Part shown: positions 26,122 through 37,070 of the stretch, one piece after another | How positions within the stretch are numbered: the stretch's first letter is position 1 | Layout: each line of letters opens with the position of its first letter | Source: Clostridiales bacterium | GTDB lineage: Bacteria > Bacillota > Clostridia > Peptostreptococcales > Anaerovoracaceae | Reading direction: 5' to 3' | Assembly: GCA_022763735.1 (NCBI GenBank) | Contig: JALEQY010000051.1 | Location: 32,286 to 96,285 of the forward strand | Length of the DNA: 64,000 bases | Program-made: the position numbers and the translations under genes | The notes under the pieces: model-generated | The model's input: only the letters and a program-made list of their open reading frames with translations | Database searches by the model: none | Told to the model about the DNA's origin: nothing

Positions 26122-27507
26122 ATGAGGAAATTTTTTCTTTTTATTATATCAGGTACATTATTACTTACTCTATTCATGTGCGGATGCGGTCTGGAGGAAA
26201 TAGACCGCGAGAAAGAACTGAAAGCGGCGTTTGAAACAACGTCTGAAGAGCTTCAGTCAAACTTCTCGGGATCGGACGGCGATTATTCACTTGTATCGGA
26301 ATATCTTGAATCGTGGTCAAACAACAATGAGATTAAGGTGAAGAAACGTACTGACACATACATGATTCTCTCAAACCCGGCGACGGACGGCTGTTCAGAC
26401 AGCGAATCCACGATGCTTCAATGCCAGGTCAATACCAGAGATTTCAGCGATTCACTCCAAACACTGTCCACAGCTCTAACTGCACTTCTTGGGCCTGAAA
26501 ACCACGGTGACATAGTCCTTATCATTACAGAAAATGAAGGAGGACATCTCAAAGGTGCTGCTGATCTTGATCCTGAATATACAGATTATGACAACATCAT
26601 AAATCTTGAATATGATGATGAGTCGCTGCTTTATACGTCCGGATGCTATACTTCCGAGGGCACAATGACCTCTGAAACATCATCAACCTCTCCGGATTAT
26701 CAGAATGCCTTTAAAATAACAATGACAACAACAAGCTATTCTGATCCTTTTGATTACAGCAGCCACTTTCCTAATCCTATTGACACCATAGGCAGCCTGC
26801 TTGCTACTGAGAAAAGCTCCGGCCAGCTGTTTCAGCTGGCATCCTTCGAATGTGATACCGAGAAAGGTTATACACCTCAGTCGGCAACTGCGGTGGTAGT
26901 TATCGACAATAACGATGTAGACAGTTTTACCAGCAGGTTCAACAGCTCCTATGAGAAAGTAAAGAAGAGATTCGAGAAGCTTGAGCAGAACTTCATTTAT
27001 ACTTTAACCGAAACAGATATGCCGGAAACGGTGCTCAGCAATGAATCATCCGATAACATCATCAGCCTTATGTACACTCTCAAAACGGGCATATATCAGC
27101 AGGATGATGAGAGCGGTGAAATAATCGCAGCTTCAGACATATCATATGTAAGCACATCAGATAACAGGTTCCGTCTGAAGATTAATTCCAGAAGTTCCGA
27201 TTCAAATGTGCTTGAAGAAATGAAAAATATGTTCCAGACAACTTCAGGACTGTGTGAAGCTGATTACTCCTCTACAGATACAGTAACCACCTGGTCATCA
27301 GACAGCAGCAAATCACTGGGAAGCTTTTTCGCTGAAGCTCTCGGATCAGATGATTATATTCAGACTTCAACTCTCAGCTCGGGAGAATGTGACATAATTT
27401 CTTCTAAAGCTGACAATCTGAACATCATCTCATACAGTTTCGATACATCACATCAGGAAGCGGCAATGCTCAATATAATCCATTTTATGGAAAGTCTTGT
27501 CCTGTAA
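26122..27507 (+). CDS. Putative lipoprotein, unknown function
   Basis: About 461 residues from the ATG at 26122, behind AAGGAG. The signal peptide (MRKFFLFIISGTLLLTLF) ends in a lipobox-like MCGC with C22 as the probable lipidated cysteine. The rest is soluble, acidic and rich in Ser and Thr, with no transmembrane segment or cysteine-rich motif. I do not recognise a domain. The repeated presence of TYMILSNPA-, TTSYSD- and TFSS-type strands suggests a beta-rich extracellular domain. A bidirectional terminator follows. Confidence 0.7.
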   Translation: MRKFFLFIISGTLLLTLFMCGCGLEEIDREKELKAAFETTSEELQSNFSGSDGDYSLVSEYLESWSNNNEIKVKKRTDTYMILSNPATDGCSDSESTMLQCQVNTRDFSDSLQTLSTALTALLGPENHGDIVLIITENEGGHLKGAADLDPEYTDYDNIINLEYDDESLLYTSGCYTSEGTMTSETSSTSPDYQNAFKITMTTTSYSDPFDYSSHFPNPIDTIGSLLATEKSSGQLFQLASFECDTEKGYTPQSATAVVVIDNNDVDSFTSRFNSSYEKVKKRFEKLEQNFIYTLTETDMPETVLSNESSDNIISLMYTLKTGIYQQDDESGEIIAASDISYVSTSDNRFRLKINSRSSDSNVLEEMKNMFQTTSGLCEADYSSTDTVTTWSSDSSKSLGSFFAEALGSDDYIQTSTLSSGECDIISSKADNLNIISYSFDTSHQEAAMLNIIHFMESLVL

Positions 27508-27530
27508 CAGCAACCGAAAATAATTAACAG

Positions 27531-27567
27531 AAAACGGCGATCCGGAAAATCCGTACCGCCGTTTTTC
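27531..27567. terminator. Terminator between convergent lipoprotein and acyl-CoA dehydrogenase genes
   Basis: AAAACGGCG and CGCCGTTTTT form a stem with a long loop; the T tract serves the plus-strand lipoprotein gene, and the A tract at the 5' side gives a T tract for the minus-strand gene. Confidence 0.85.
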
Positions 27568-27584
27568 TGTTAATTGCTTTTTAC

Positions 27585-29171
27585 TTACTTGTTCCATTTT
27601 TCGATAAGTTCCGGAAGAACATCATATACATTTCCGACAATACCGAAATCAGCAGCCTTGAAGATAGGAGCTTTAGGATTCTTGTTGATTGCAACGATCA
27701 ACGACGAGTTCTTCATACCTGCAAGATGCTGGTTCATTCCGGAGATACCGCACGCGATGTAGATATCCGGTGTCACCTTTTTACCTGTCAGGCCCACCTG
27801 AACTTCTTCATCAGCCCATCCCATTGATACAGCGCCTCTGGAAGCCGCAAAGGTTCCGCCTGTCACCTCAGCAAGCTTCTCAACCAGTTCAAGACTCTCT
27901 GTCTTCCTGAAGCCTCTTCCGCCGGCACAGACGATATCATCCTTCTTCACATCAGCGAGAGTTTCAATGAGTTCATCAACAGTGTCGAGCAATACAACAG
28001 GTGCCTTTTCTTCCTTAGGAGCCTTCTTCTTAGGGAAAATCTTTCCGGATATAACAAGCTTCATTACTTCTGAAGTTCCTTCATATATCTGGGTTATCTT
28101 GGCATCGCGCATATACCTTTCAATAGGAAGATCTTTGATATATCCGTATCCTCCATGGAACTGCACTGCCTTGACCGTGACATCCATCGCTGTTGATGAA
28201 CAGGACAGCTTGGCTTTTGCCGCCGATTCAGTCGTTTCCGGAAGTCCCTTCTCGCGGATATACGCCGCCTTGTAAAGCAGCAGTCTTGAGGCGTCTATTC
28301 TGGTTTCCATTTCCGCCATTTCAAATGCCATAGCCTGGAATCCACTGAGCTTCTTACCGAACTGTTCCCTGTGCTGCATGTATGCCACAGTCATGTCAAA
28401 GGCCCCCTGTGCGATTCCCAGTGCCTGTGCCGCGATTCCTAGACGGCCCACATCAAGGGATGTCATAGCAACCTTGAAGCCTTTTCCAAGTTCCCCTAAC
28501 AGATTCTCCTTAGGTACGATACAGTCATCGAATACCAGTTCTGATACGATGGAGCCTCTTATTCCCATTTTATCTTCAGTTCTGCCTTTATAGAATCCCG
28601 GTGTTCCCTTTTCCACAATAAATGCACTGATGCCCTTTGTCCCTTTCGACTGGTCAGTCATGGCCATTATTACATAGACATCTGCTATTCCGCCACCTGA
28701 AATGAACACCTTTGAACCGTTGAGCACATAGTGATCGCCCTTATCCTCTGCTATGGTCTGCTGCATCGCAGCATCTGTTCCTGCATTCGGCTCAGTCAGA
28801 CCGAATGCACCGATTTTTTCTCCTGAAAGCAGTGACGGCAGATATTTTCGCTTCTGCTCTTCAGTTCCGTATGTAAAGATAGGCCAGCAGCACAGTGCAT
28901 TATGAGTCTGAACGATAACACCATGTGACGGACATATCTTGGATATTTCCTCCACTGCCATGACGTATGTGACATAATCAAGACCTGCGCCGCCGTATTC
29001 CTCAGGAAAAGGCATTCCCATGATCCCCATTTTACCCAGTTTCTTAACAGTTTCCAGAGGATATTCCGCATCTCTGTCCATCTTATCCAGAATAGGAACA
29101 ATTTCCTTCTCCGCAAAATCCCTGAGCATCGCCTTGATTTCAAGCTGTTTCTCCGAATAACTAAACTCCAT
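27585..29171 (-). CDS. Acyl-CoA dehydrogenase fused to an ETF-alpha FAD-binding domain
   Basis: Residues 1-378 form a complete acyl-CoA dehydrogenase: FGLTEPNAGTDAA for FAD/substrate binding, QHREQFGKKLS, QFHGGYGY, and the catalytic base E364 in IYEGTSE, the position used by short-chain enzymes. After a Lys/Glu/Pro-rich linker (379-410) comes a second domain (411-528) that matches the C-terminal FAD domain of electron-transfer flavoprotein alpha: CAGGRGFRKTESLELVEKLA, a conserved ASRGAV segment, QVGLTGKKVTPDIYIACGISG, and INKNPKAPIFKAADFGIVG. The EtfA N-terminal half and EtfB are absent, and no etf genes are nearby. The protein may pass electrons between its own two flavins (inference). The substrate is unknown; E364 suggests a short straight-chain acyl-CoA. 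Confidence 0.92.
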   Translation of the reverse strand: MEFSYSEKQLEIKAMLRDFAEKEIVPILDKMDRDAEYPLETVKKLGKMGIMGMPFPEEYGGAGLDYVTYVMAVEEISKICPSHGVIVQTHNALCCWPIFTYGTEEQKRKYLPSLLSGEKIGAFGLTEPNAGTDAAMQQTIAEDKGDHYVLNGSKVFISGGGIADVYVIMAMTDQSKGTKGISAFIVEKGTPGFYKGRTEDKMGIRGSIVSELVFDDCIVPKENLLGELGKGFKVAMTSLDVGRLGIAAQALGIAQGAFDMTVAYMQHREQFGKKLSGFQAMAFEMAEMETRIDASRLLLYKAAYIREKGLPETTESAAKAKLSCSSTAMDVTVKAVQFHGGYGYIKDLPIERYMRDAKITQIYEGTSEVMKLVISGKIFPKKKAPKEEKAPVVLLDTVDELIETLADVKKDDIVCAGGRGFRKTESLELVEKLAEVTGGTFAASRGAVSMGWADEEVQVGLTGKKVTPDIYIACGISGMNQHLAGMKNSSLIVAINKNPKAPIFKAADFGIVGNVYDVLPELIEKWNK

Positions 29172-29328
29172 TTATTATCGCCTCTCTTTCGGTGGATACA
29201 ATTTGTTATATAATCCATTATAGCACGTCATGTACAATATTGGGAGGACTAAATATCACCGTCCCGTTTCTGCAAGCCACTGACTTACTTTTCATTTCTG
29301 ATTCTTCCCGGAGGCAGATCATTCAGAA

Positions 29329-30504
29329 TCATCCGGCTGCTTCATGAATGCCTTTCCTCGTCAGCAGACATACGCATTCCGTATGCTTTGTTCCCGGGAA
29401 ATTATCAAAAGGCTTAACAGATTTCACCCGATATCCATAATACTGCAGATAATACAGATTTTCCACCAGAGATTTAGGATTGCAGGAAATATATACAATC
29501 TGATCCACACCATAGCTGATTATTTTATCAAGGGCATCAACCGAGATGCCTACCCTCGGCGGATCCACCACAATGACCTCCGGTTTGTCTGCAACAGTAT
29601 TCAGAACCTTGAATACATCTCCTGCAATAAATTCGCAATTTTCAAGACCGTTCAGAGCAGCATTGGCTCTGGCAGCTTCAACCGCCTCATCCACCAGCTC
29701 TATTCCGATAACCTTTCCCGCACGCTTTGCCAGTGTCTGAGTTATGGTTCCTGTACCGCAGTAGAGATCGAAGGCTGTCTTGTTCTCAAAATCATCGATA
29801 AGGCTCAGGGCATAGGTATACAGATTCTCCACAGCATCAACATTAGTCTGGAAGAAGGAAAATGCACTTACCCTGAATTTCAGTCCCATTATTTCTTCCA
29901 TGTAATAGTCTCTGCCGTAAAGGACCTTAAGCTCATCGCAGTACACTGCATCGGCAAGTCTGTCGTTTATTGTTCTCAGCACTCCGACAACAGTATTTTC
30001 AAGAGGCAGAGCCAGTATCATCTCTGTGAATGCCTCTTCGTCAAAGCCTTCCTCGGAACTGGTCACCACATTTACCAGCAGTTCTCCGGTTCTCACACCA
30101 CGCCTCACAATAAGATGTCTCATAAGACCCTTGTGAGTCTTTTTATGGTAGTGAGAATAACCCTTTTCTATAACAAAATCAAGAACACCTCTGAGCACCC
30201 TGTTGAAATCCTCGTGCACCAGCTGACATTCATCCACTGTGATTATAGACATGAAATGCTTTTTCTTGTGCATTCCCAGCGTAGTAGGTCCGTCCTTGAT
30301 CATATCGCCAAAAGTATACTCCATCTTGTTCCTGTACGCATATCTGTCAGGAGCCGGCTCAATAGGAAGCAAGTCCTCATATCTTATGTCCTTCTTTTCA
30401 AGAAGGCCTCGCACCTCTCCCGCTTTATTGGCCAGCTGCTCTTCATAGGGAACACCCTGATACACACAGCCTCCGCATACATTACTGTCTCTGCATATTT
30501 CCAT
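29329..30504 (-). CDS. rlmD: 23S rRNA (uracil(1939)-C5)-methyltransferase
   Basis: The 391-residue protein belongs to the RumA/RlmD group. N-terminal cysteines (C4, C10, C13 in CRDSNVCGGC) plus a further cysteine, C93 in DECQ, can hold a 4Fe-4S cluster. Also present are the SAM-binding FDLYCGTGTITQTLA, the DPPRVG motif and the catalytic cysteine in ISCNP. Most members start with a TRAM domain; here that is absent and the protein opens at the cluster. The exact target base (U747 or U1939) is by analogy only. Its start lies two bases after the tgt stop, so the two are coupled. Confidence 0.85.
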   Translation of the reverse strand: MEICRDSNVCGGCVYQGVPYEEQLANKAGEVRGLLEKKDIRYEDLLPIEPAPDRYAYRNKMEYTFGDMIKDGPTTLGMHKKKHFMSIITVDECQLVHEDFNRVLRGVLDFVIEKGYSHYHKKTHKGLMRHLIVRRGVRTGELLVNVVTSSEEGFDEEAFTEMILALPLENTVVGVLRTINDRLADAVYCDELKVLYGRDYYMEEIMGLKFRVSAFSFFQTNVDAVENLYTYALSLIDDFENKTAFDLYCGTGTITQTLAKRAGKVIGIELVDEAVEAARANAALNGLENCEFIAGDVFKVLNTVADKPEVIVVDPPRVGISVDALDKIISYGVDQIVYISCNPKSLVENLYYLQYYGYRVKSVKPFDNFPGTKHTECVCLLTRKGIHEAAG

Positions 30505-30506
30505 AT

Positions 30507-31637
<1,131 letters not shown>

Positions 31638-31754
31638 TCAGTTCCTGTTTTTCTTTGTTTTATCAGGTTATATAATAATATCATATCGTCCCGTTTTTTT
31701 AAACCGGAAATCATATCAAATCCCTGCTCATGTATGAAATGCGCGAGCTTTTTC

Positions 31755-31783
31755 TTTTGTTTCTGACTTTATTTTAGTATAAT
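31755..31783 (+). promoter_or_regulatory. Possible sigma-A promoter of the alpha/beta hydrolase gene
   Basis: TTTTGT (31755-31760), 17-base spacer, TATAAT (31778-31783), 36 bases before the start codon. The -35 box is weak. Confidence 0.45.
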
Positions 31784-31819
31784 CTAGATAGTATCAGCCA
31801 GCAGGAGGTAATCAGGAAA

Positions 31820-32647
31820 ATGCCATATTTTATCACAAGTGACAGCTGCAGAATATATTACGAAGAGCACGGCAGCGGCAAACCGCTTATTTTCATACAT
31901 GGGTGGGCATGCAATCACAGGTTTTTCAAGTATCAGACTGGAGAGCTGTCCGACAATTATCGCGTGATACTGTATGATCTCAGAGGACACGGCAGATCCG
32001 ACCGTTCTGAAATCACCGAAAAGAACATGACGCTCCGCCGGCTGGCTGCAGACCTCTGGGAACTTATAGAATACCTGAAACTGGATAAAGTGAACGCTGT
32101 CGGCTGGTCTATGGGAACAAGTATACTGCTTTCATATATCCGAAAATACAAAAGTTCTCATTTAGACAAACTGTGTTTTATAGATATGACACCGAAACTG
32201 CTTAATGACAGTGAATGGAAGCTGGGACACGGTGCTTCCATGACCTTGAAAAAGAACTTCATGTTTCTGTCTGCAATGTCTGCAGATTGGGATGCTGCAG
32301 CAGAACGTTTCACACCTAACTGCTTTGCATCAGACTTCAGCAGAAACGAACCTGAATATGAATGGGTACTTTCTGAAGTAAAGGATAACACACCTCACTG
32401 CATGGTAAACTCCTGGATATCAATGGCATCAGAAGATTACAGGAGAATTCTGCCCCGGATTGAAATTCCCGTACTTCTTGCATACAGCGGAAAAGGTCTG
32501 ATCTGTTTCCCTAAACATGGGGAGTATATGAAAGATCACATCGGTGATAACAGCAGACTTGTAATCTTCCATGAATGCGGGCACTGTCTCTTCCTTGAAG
32601 ATCCCGAAAAATTCAACAGAGAGCTTGACATGTTTCTGAGATCATAG
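31820..32647 (+). CDS. Alpha/beta hydrolase
   Basis: The 275-residue protein has the alpha/beta-hydrolase core: oxyanion-hole HGW (residues 26-28), DLRGHGRSD, nucleophile S in GWSMG (95-99) and a C-terminal H in ECGHCLFLEDPE. No signal peptide. The fold covers esterases, lipases, dehalogenases and peptidases; the substrate is not visible. An AGGAGG ribosome binding site precedes the ATG. Its 3' end overlaps the convergent DNA-glycosylase gene by six bases. Confidence 0.85.
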   Translation: MPYFITSDSCRIYYEEHGSGKPLIFIHGWACNHRFFKYQTGELSDNYRVILYDLRGHGRSDRSEITEKNMTLRRLAADLWELIEYLKLDKVNAVGWSMGTSILLSYIRKYKSSHLDKLCFIDMTPKLLNDSEWKLGHGASMTLKKNFMFLSAMSADWDAAAERFTPNCFASDFSRNEPEYEWVLSEVKDNTPHCMVNSWISMASEDYRRILPRIEIPVLLAYSGKGLICFPKHGEYMKDHIGDNSRLVIFHECGHCLFLEDPEKFNRELDMFLRS

Positions 32648-33139
32648 ATATTCCAGTATCCTGCTGTACTCCATCCTGAGCCGCTCATAGGAGCACCCGC
32701 AGTTTGCCGGGCTTGTTGAAGGCAGACATATCACATCCATTCCGCAGGTGCTTCGGCAGAACCTGTCATAAAGAGCCGCTGCTTTCTTACCTGTCGCAAA
32801 CACCGCTGTTATATCTGCCGCATCAAATATCCTTCTCAGGTCATTAGCCTTCGGATTTCTAATGCTGCTGTCATCAGCACCTCTTATTTCACAGCTGGCC
32901 AGCACATCCCACAAGGCAATATTATGGGACGACAGCATGACCTTTCGCTCTTCGACTGTCTCGGGAAAATCCTCATCCAGAATATCTGCCATCACCGTCC
33001 AGAACCTGTTTCTCTGATGTCCGTAATAGAATCCCTGCTCCCTTGATTTAGGAGATGGTATGCTGCCCAGAATAAGGACTCTGGAATCATGGTCATAGAA
33101 AGGCCCGAACTCATGGGTTACTGTTTCTGTCTTAGCCAT
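32642..33139 (-). CDS. Hypoxanthine-DNA glycosylase (UDG superfamily family 6)
   Basis: About 165 residues from the ATG at 33137-33139, which follows AGGAGG; the GTG one codon earlier is not used. The LILGSIPSPKSREQGFYYGHQRNRFW motif is the signature of the HDG group, which removes hypoxanthine (deaminated adenine) from DNA. The C-terminal LPSTSPANCG loop is the usual DNA-binding element. It tops no obvious operon. Confidence 0.85.
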   Translation of the reverse strand: MAKTETVTHEFGPFYDHDSRVLILGSIPSPKSREQGFYYGHQRNRFWTVMADILDEDFPETVEERKVMLSSHNIALWDVLASCEIRGADDSSIRNPKANDLRRIFDAADITAVFATGKKAAALYDRFCRSTCGMDVICLPSTSPANCGCSYERLRMEYSRILEYL

Positions 33140-33178
33140 CACACTCCTCCTCTCCCTGAAACGATCTGAAAATCCGTC

Positions 33179-34225
33179 CTATTCAATGAACATCGCATCC
33201 CCGTAGCTGAAAAACCTGTACTTTTCTCTTATCGCCTCATCATACACCTGCAGTATTTTTTCCCTGTCATACAGTGCCGATATCAGCATCAGCAGTGTCG
33301 ATTTCGGCAGATGAAAATTGGTGATCAGGCTGTCAACAATCTTAAATTCATATCCTGGATAAATAAATATTCCTGTACTGTCATGCCCGCTCTTTATCTG
33401 ATGGCAACCGTTTTCATCAGTATATGCTGCACTCTCAAGAGTTCTCGTTGAAGTGGTGCCCACCGAAATTATCCTGCGGCCTTCACGTTTTGCACGATTT
33501 ACTGCAGCTGCACTTTCCTCACTAATTTCATACTCCTCAAAATGCATTGAGTGTTCTTCAATATTTTCACATTTAACCGGTCTGAACGTTCCTATACCTA
33601 CATGAAGAGTGACATAAACAAGCTCAACTCCCTTGTTCTTTGCTTTCTCCAGCAGTTCCTCAGTGAAATGAAGCCCTGCTGTAGGCGCTGCTACAGACCC
33701 CTCTTCTCTGCAGTATACAGTCTGATATCTGTCCTTGTCTTCATCCTCGCTGGGTCTTTCGATATAAGGAGGCAGCGGCATACTGCCGATTTCCTCAAGT
33801 CTCTCCATAAAAATTCCTTCATATTCAAACTCAACGATCCTGGTCCCGTCAGCTCCGTAATCTCTGATATGTGCACGAAGCAGAGGGGCTTCGCAGAAAA
33901 GCACGCTGTCACCTGGCTTCAGCCTCTTTCCCGGCTTTACCATGGTTTCCCAGATGTCTCCCTCTATCCTTTTTATCAGCAGGAATTCAATTCTGGCGCC
34001 GGTACCTTCCTTGACACCAAAAAGCCTTGCAGGCAGAACCTTTGAATTATTCATCACAAGGCAGTCTCCCGGCTTCAGATAATCCACTATCTCATAAAAA
34101 TGTTTATGCTCTGTTTCACCGCTGTCTCTATGAACTACAAGCAGTCTGGAGCTGTCTCTTCTGTCAGCCGGTTTCTGTGCAATAAGCTCCTCCGGCAGAT
34201 GATAATCGAAGTCATCTATTCTCAT
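33179..34225 (-). CDS. queA: S-adenosylmethionine:tRNA ribosyltransferase-isomerase
   Basis: The 348-residue protein starts with [16 protein letters not shown], then [67 protein letters not shown], and ends with [15 protein letters not shown]: all family signatures. It transfers the ribosyl group of SAM to preQ1 in tRNA to make epoxyqueuosine. It leads into ruvB in a ruvCAB-queA cluster that is common in Firmicutes. Confidence 0.97.
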   Translation of the reverse strand: MRIDDFDYHLPEELIAQKPADRRDSSRLLVVHRDSGETEHKHFYEIVDYLKPGDCLVMNNSKVLPARLFGVKEGTGARIEFLLIKRIEGDIWETMVKPGKRLKPGDSVLFCEAPLLRAHIRDYGADGTRIVEFEYEGIFMERLEEIGSMPLPPYIERPSEDEDKDRYQTVYCREEGSVAAPTAGLHFTEELLEKAKNKGVELVYVTLHVGIGTFRPVKCENIEEHSMHFEEYEISEESAAAVNRAKREGRRIISVGTTSTRTLESAAYTDENGCHQIKSGHDSTGIFIYPGYEFKIVDSLITNFHLPKSTLLMLISALYDREKILQVYDEAIREKYRFFSYGDAMFIE

Positions 34226-34257
34226 ACATAATTCCTCTTTATTCTAAAAACTCAATA

Positions 34258-35289
34258 TTAATCACTGATTTTTATCTCTATCTGCTCATCTCCGTATTCG
34301 ATGCCCAGATGTTTATAGGCCAGTTCAGATACGACTCTTCCCTTAGGCGTCCTGTGAAGAAAGCCCTGCTGAATCAGATATGGCTCATATACGTCTTCTA
34401 TTGTTACCCGCTCTTCACCTATAGATGCTGCTATCGTATCAATGCCTACCGGTCCGCCTTTGAACCGTTCTATTATAGTTCTCAATATCTCGCGGTCCAG
34501 ACTCTCAAGACCCATCGGATCAACTCCCAGTGCCTGCAGTGCCTGTCTTGTTATATTTATATCAACATTGCCGTTTCCCCGCACCTGTGAAAAGTCTCTG
34601 ACACGTTTGAGCATTCTGTTAGCCACACGGGGAGTACCTCTGGATCTTCTCGCCATTTCTTCCATTGATTCATCATCAACTGTCACTCCGAGAATATCAG
34701 CTGATCTGCCAATGATTTTTTTAAGTTCATCCGGGGTATACATTTCAAACTTGCAGCTTACTCCGAATCTGTCCCTGAGGGGTGCCGACAGACTGCCAGC
34801 TCTTGTTGTGGCACCTATCAGCGTGAATTTTGCTATATCCAGCCTTATGGATCTGGCCGAAGGACCCTTGCCTATGATTATATCCAGAGCATAATCCTCC
34901 ATGGCAGAATACAGAACCTCCTCCACTGAACGGTTGAGCCTGTGTATTTCATCAATAAAGAGAACATCGTTCTCATTAAGGTTTGTCAGTATGGCTGCCA
35001 GATCTCCTGCACGTTCTATAGCCGGGCCTGATGTAATCCTGATATCAACACCCATTTCATTGGAGATTATCCCTGCCAGCGTAGTCTTGCCAAGCCCCGG
35101 AGGTCCGTAAAAAAGAACGTGGTCCAGCGGTTCATGTCTCATTTTGGCTGCTTCTATAAATATTTTTAAATTGTCAGTAGCTTTTTTCTGGCCTATATAG
35201 TCATCAAGAGTCTGTGGCCTGAGGGTCTTCTCGCTGCGCTCCTCACCCTCGCCAAGCTCTGCGGCCGTTATTCTCTCTTCGTAATCCAT
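34258..35289 (-). CDS. ruvB: Holliday junction branch-migration helicase RuvB
   Basis: 343 residues, standard length. AAA+ motifs: Walker A GPPGLGKT, Walker [10 protein letters not shown] and the sensor [18 protein letters not shown], followed by the C-terminal winged-helix ([12 protein letters not shown]). The hexameric ring drives branch migration together with RuvA. It is 19 bases after ruvA. Confidence 0.98.
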   Translation of the reverse strand: MDYEERITAAELGEGEERSEKTLRPQTLDDYIGQKKATDNLKIFIEAAKMRHEPLDHVLFYGPPGLGKTTLAGIISNEMGVDIRITSGPAIERAGDLAAILTNLNENDVLFIDEIHRLNRSVEEVLYSAMEDYALDIIIGKGPSARSIRLDIAKFTLIGATTRAGSLSAPLRDRFGVSCKFEMYTPDELKKIIGRSADILGVTVDDESMEEMARRSRGTPRVANRMLKRVRDFSQVRGNGNVDINITRQALQALGVDPMGLESLDREILRTIIERFKGGPVGIDTIAASIGEERVTIEDVYEPYLIQQGFLHRTPKGRVVSELAYKHLGIEYGDEQIEIKISD

Positions 35290-35308
35290 TCTTTATCCTC
35301 AGATATCC

Positions 35309-35914
35309 TTAAAACAAATTTTTAAGTGCCAGTTTTATATACTCTTCTGCAGTAAGGTCAGTTTCTTTCACACCTGCCAGTGCACTTGTCGCTTCGCCTC
35401 TGGTATACCCCAACGCAATAAGAGCAGATACCGCCTCGCTCCTGCCGTCTGATGGTCCTGCACCGGTTTCCGATACGGTCTGCTGGTCTGCAGCAGAGCT
35501 GTCCATACTGTCAGCAGTGAATTTATCCTTCAGTTCCAGAACTATCCTCTCTGCAGTCTTCTTGCCTATGCCGTTTGCTTTAGTAAGTGCTTTGGAATCC
35601 TCAAACACTATTGCCTGCTGCAGCTGCTCCAAAGTAAATGAAGACAGAATCGATACAGCTGCTTTAGCTCCTACCCCGCTTACCGTGATAAGCTTTCTGA
35701 ACGCATCAAGTTCTCCTTTTCGTGAAAATCCATAAAGGCTTATATCATCTTCTCTGACCATCATGGCTGTATGAACCATGACTTCCTGCCCCTCATCACT
35801 CATATATGCACCGGAATTGGCAGGGACGAAAATTTCATATCCTATTCCGCTGACATCGATGACAATATATCCGTTTCCCTTCTCTGCGAGTATTCCTCTC
35901 ACAAATCCTATCAT
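35309..35914 (-). CDS. ruvA: Holliday junction DNA-binding protein RuvA
   Basis: 201 residues. It has the N-terminal OB domain (MIGFVRGILAEKGNGYIVIDVSGIGYEIFVP), the VSGVGAKAA and ANGIGKKTAERIVLELKDK helix-hairpin-helix motifs, and a C-terminal domain (EAVSALIALGYTRGEATSAL) that contacts RuvB. Its start overlaps the ruvC stop by four bases. Confidence 0.97.
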   Translation of the reverse strand: MIGFVRGILAEKGNGYIVIDVSGIGYEIFVPANSGAYMSDEGQEVMVHTAMMVREDDISLYGFSRKGELDAFRKLITVSGVGAKAAVSILSSFTLEQLQQAIVFEDSKALTKANGIGKKTAERIVLELKDKFTADSMDSSAADQQTVSETGAGPSDGRSEAVSALIALGYTRGEATSALAGVKETDLTAEEYIKLALKNLF

Positions 35915-36414
35915 CTGATATTTAACTCCTTTAATCTTTTTCTTGTATCTGCAGAATGTCCGTGGCAGATTGCTGCCGCCAGTGCATCAGCTGTGTCATC
36001 AGGCTTAGGTACTTCCTTCAGATTAAGAATAGTCTTTACCATCATTTGAACCTGCTTCTTATCAGCTCTGCCATATCCCACAAGTGCCTGCTTTATCTGC
36101 AGCGGCGTATACTCAGCAACTTCAAGACCACCCTTGACGCATGCCAGTACAGCAACACCCCTTGCCTGCCCTACCATGATGGCAGTCTTGGCATTTGTGT
36201 TAAAAAACAGCTGCTCTATCGATGCGACATCCGGCTTCTCTTCTTCTATTATCTCACGCAGTGAATCATAAAGATGCTCAAGCCTGTCTGTCATTTCCAT
36301 CCCTGCATCAGTGGTAATTGCTCCGTAGCTGCATACCCTGAATCTGTTTCCTGTTTTTTCGATCACACCATATCCCAGTATAGCATATCCCGGGTCGATT
36401 CCTAGTATTTTCAT
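35911..36414 (-). CDS. ruvC: Crossover junction endodeoxyribonuclease RuvC
   Basis: About 167 residues from the ATG at 36412-36414, which follows AAGGAG. The acidic catalytic residues are visible in ILGIDPGYA (D7), SIEQLFFN (E68), PDDTADALAAAICH (the last aspartates, near 139-142). It cleaves Holliday junctions as part of the RuvABC resolvasome. It is the first gene of the ruvCAB-queA run. Confidence 0.97.
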   Translation of the reverse strand: MKILGIDPGYAILGYGVIEKTGNRFRVCSYGAITTDAGMEMTDRLEHLYDSLREIIEEEKPDVASIEQLFFNTNAKTAIMVGQARGVAVLACVKGGLEVAEYTPLQIKQALVGYGRADKKQVQMMVKTILNLKEVPKPDDTADALAAAICHGHSADTRKRLKELNIR

Positions 36415-36465
36415 AACTGCTCCTTTAATAATCTTAAGTATATCACACAAACATATGTTTGTCTA

Positions 36466-36495
36466 TTGAAAAGCAATTTTACTTTGTGGTATAAT
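36466..36495 (+). promoter_or_regulatory. Sigma-A promoter of argR
   Basis: TTGAAA (36466-36471), 18-base spacer, TATAAT (36490-36495). The TATTCATTATTACA stretch downstream (near 36516-36530) resembles half of an ARG box, suggesting autoregulation; this second point is weak. Confidence 0.65.
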
Positions 36496-36585
36496 TATAA
36501 ATACACTCGTAAAATATTCATTATTACAATTGTATTTCTGGTGTAGCCTTTTAGAAATACATAAGCATATTCGGAGGGGATTATT

Positions 36586-37038
36586 ATGCGTATTTCCAGA
36601 CAGAACAAAATTCTTGAGCTCATTGAAAAATACGAAATTGAAACTCAGGATAAGCTCGCAGCAATGCTTCGCGAGTACGGGTATGAAGTTACTCAGGCAA
36701 CAATATCACGAGATATCAAGGAGCTTCAGCTCATCAAGATACTGTCATCAACTGGAAAGTATAAATATGCAGCGACCGCAGGCCAGGATGGTCCCGTTTC
36801 AGACAGACTGTCGAATATATACAGAGAAACTGTGAAATCAACAGCCTACTCCGGGAATATCGTGCTTCTCAAAACTCTGTCAGGATGTGCCAACGCTGCT
36901 GCAGAAGCACTCGATTCCATGTGTCTGCCTCATGTTATCGGATCAGTTGCGGGCGATAACACAATAATGTTTGTGGTGGATGACCCGGAAAACTCTCCTG
37001 AAGTAGTGACCCTGCTCAACAACATGCTGAAAAAATAG
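36586..37038 (+). CDS. argR: Arginine repressor
   Basis: The 150-residue protein has the winged-helix DNA-binding domain (QDKLAAMLREYGYEVTQATISRDIKELQLIK) and the C-terminal hexamerisation and arginine-binding domain with GCANAAAEALDSM and GSVAGDNTIMFVV. It senses arginine and regulates arginine synthesis and breakdown. A GGAGGGG ribosome binding site precedes the ATG. argR-recN order is conserved in Firmicutes. No arginine genes occur in the window. Confidence 0.95.
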   Translation: MRISRQNKILELIEKYEIETQDKLAAMLREYGYEVTQATISRDIKELQLIKILSSTGKYKYAATAGQDGPVSDRLSNIYRETVKSTAYSGNIVLLKTLSGCANAAAEALDSMCLPHVIGSVAGDNTIMFVVDDPENSPEVVTLLNNMLKK

Positions 37039-37070
37039 TTGTATAACAGTTTTTATCTGAGAGGTATTAA

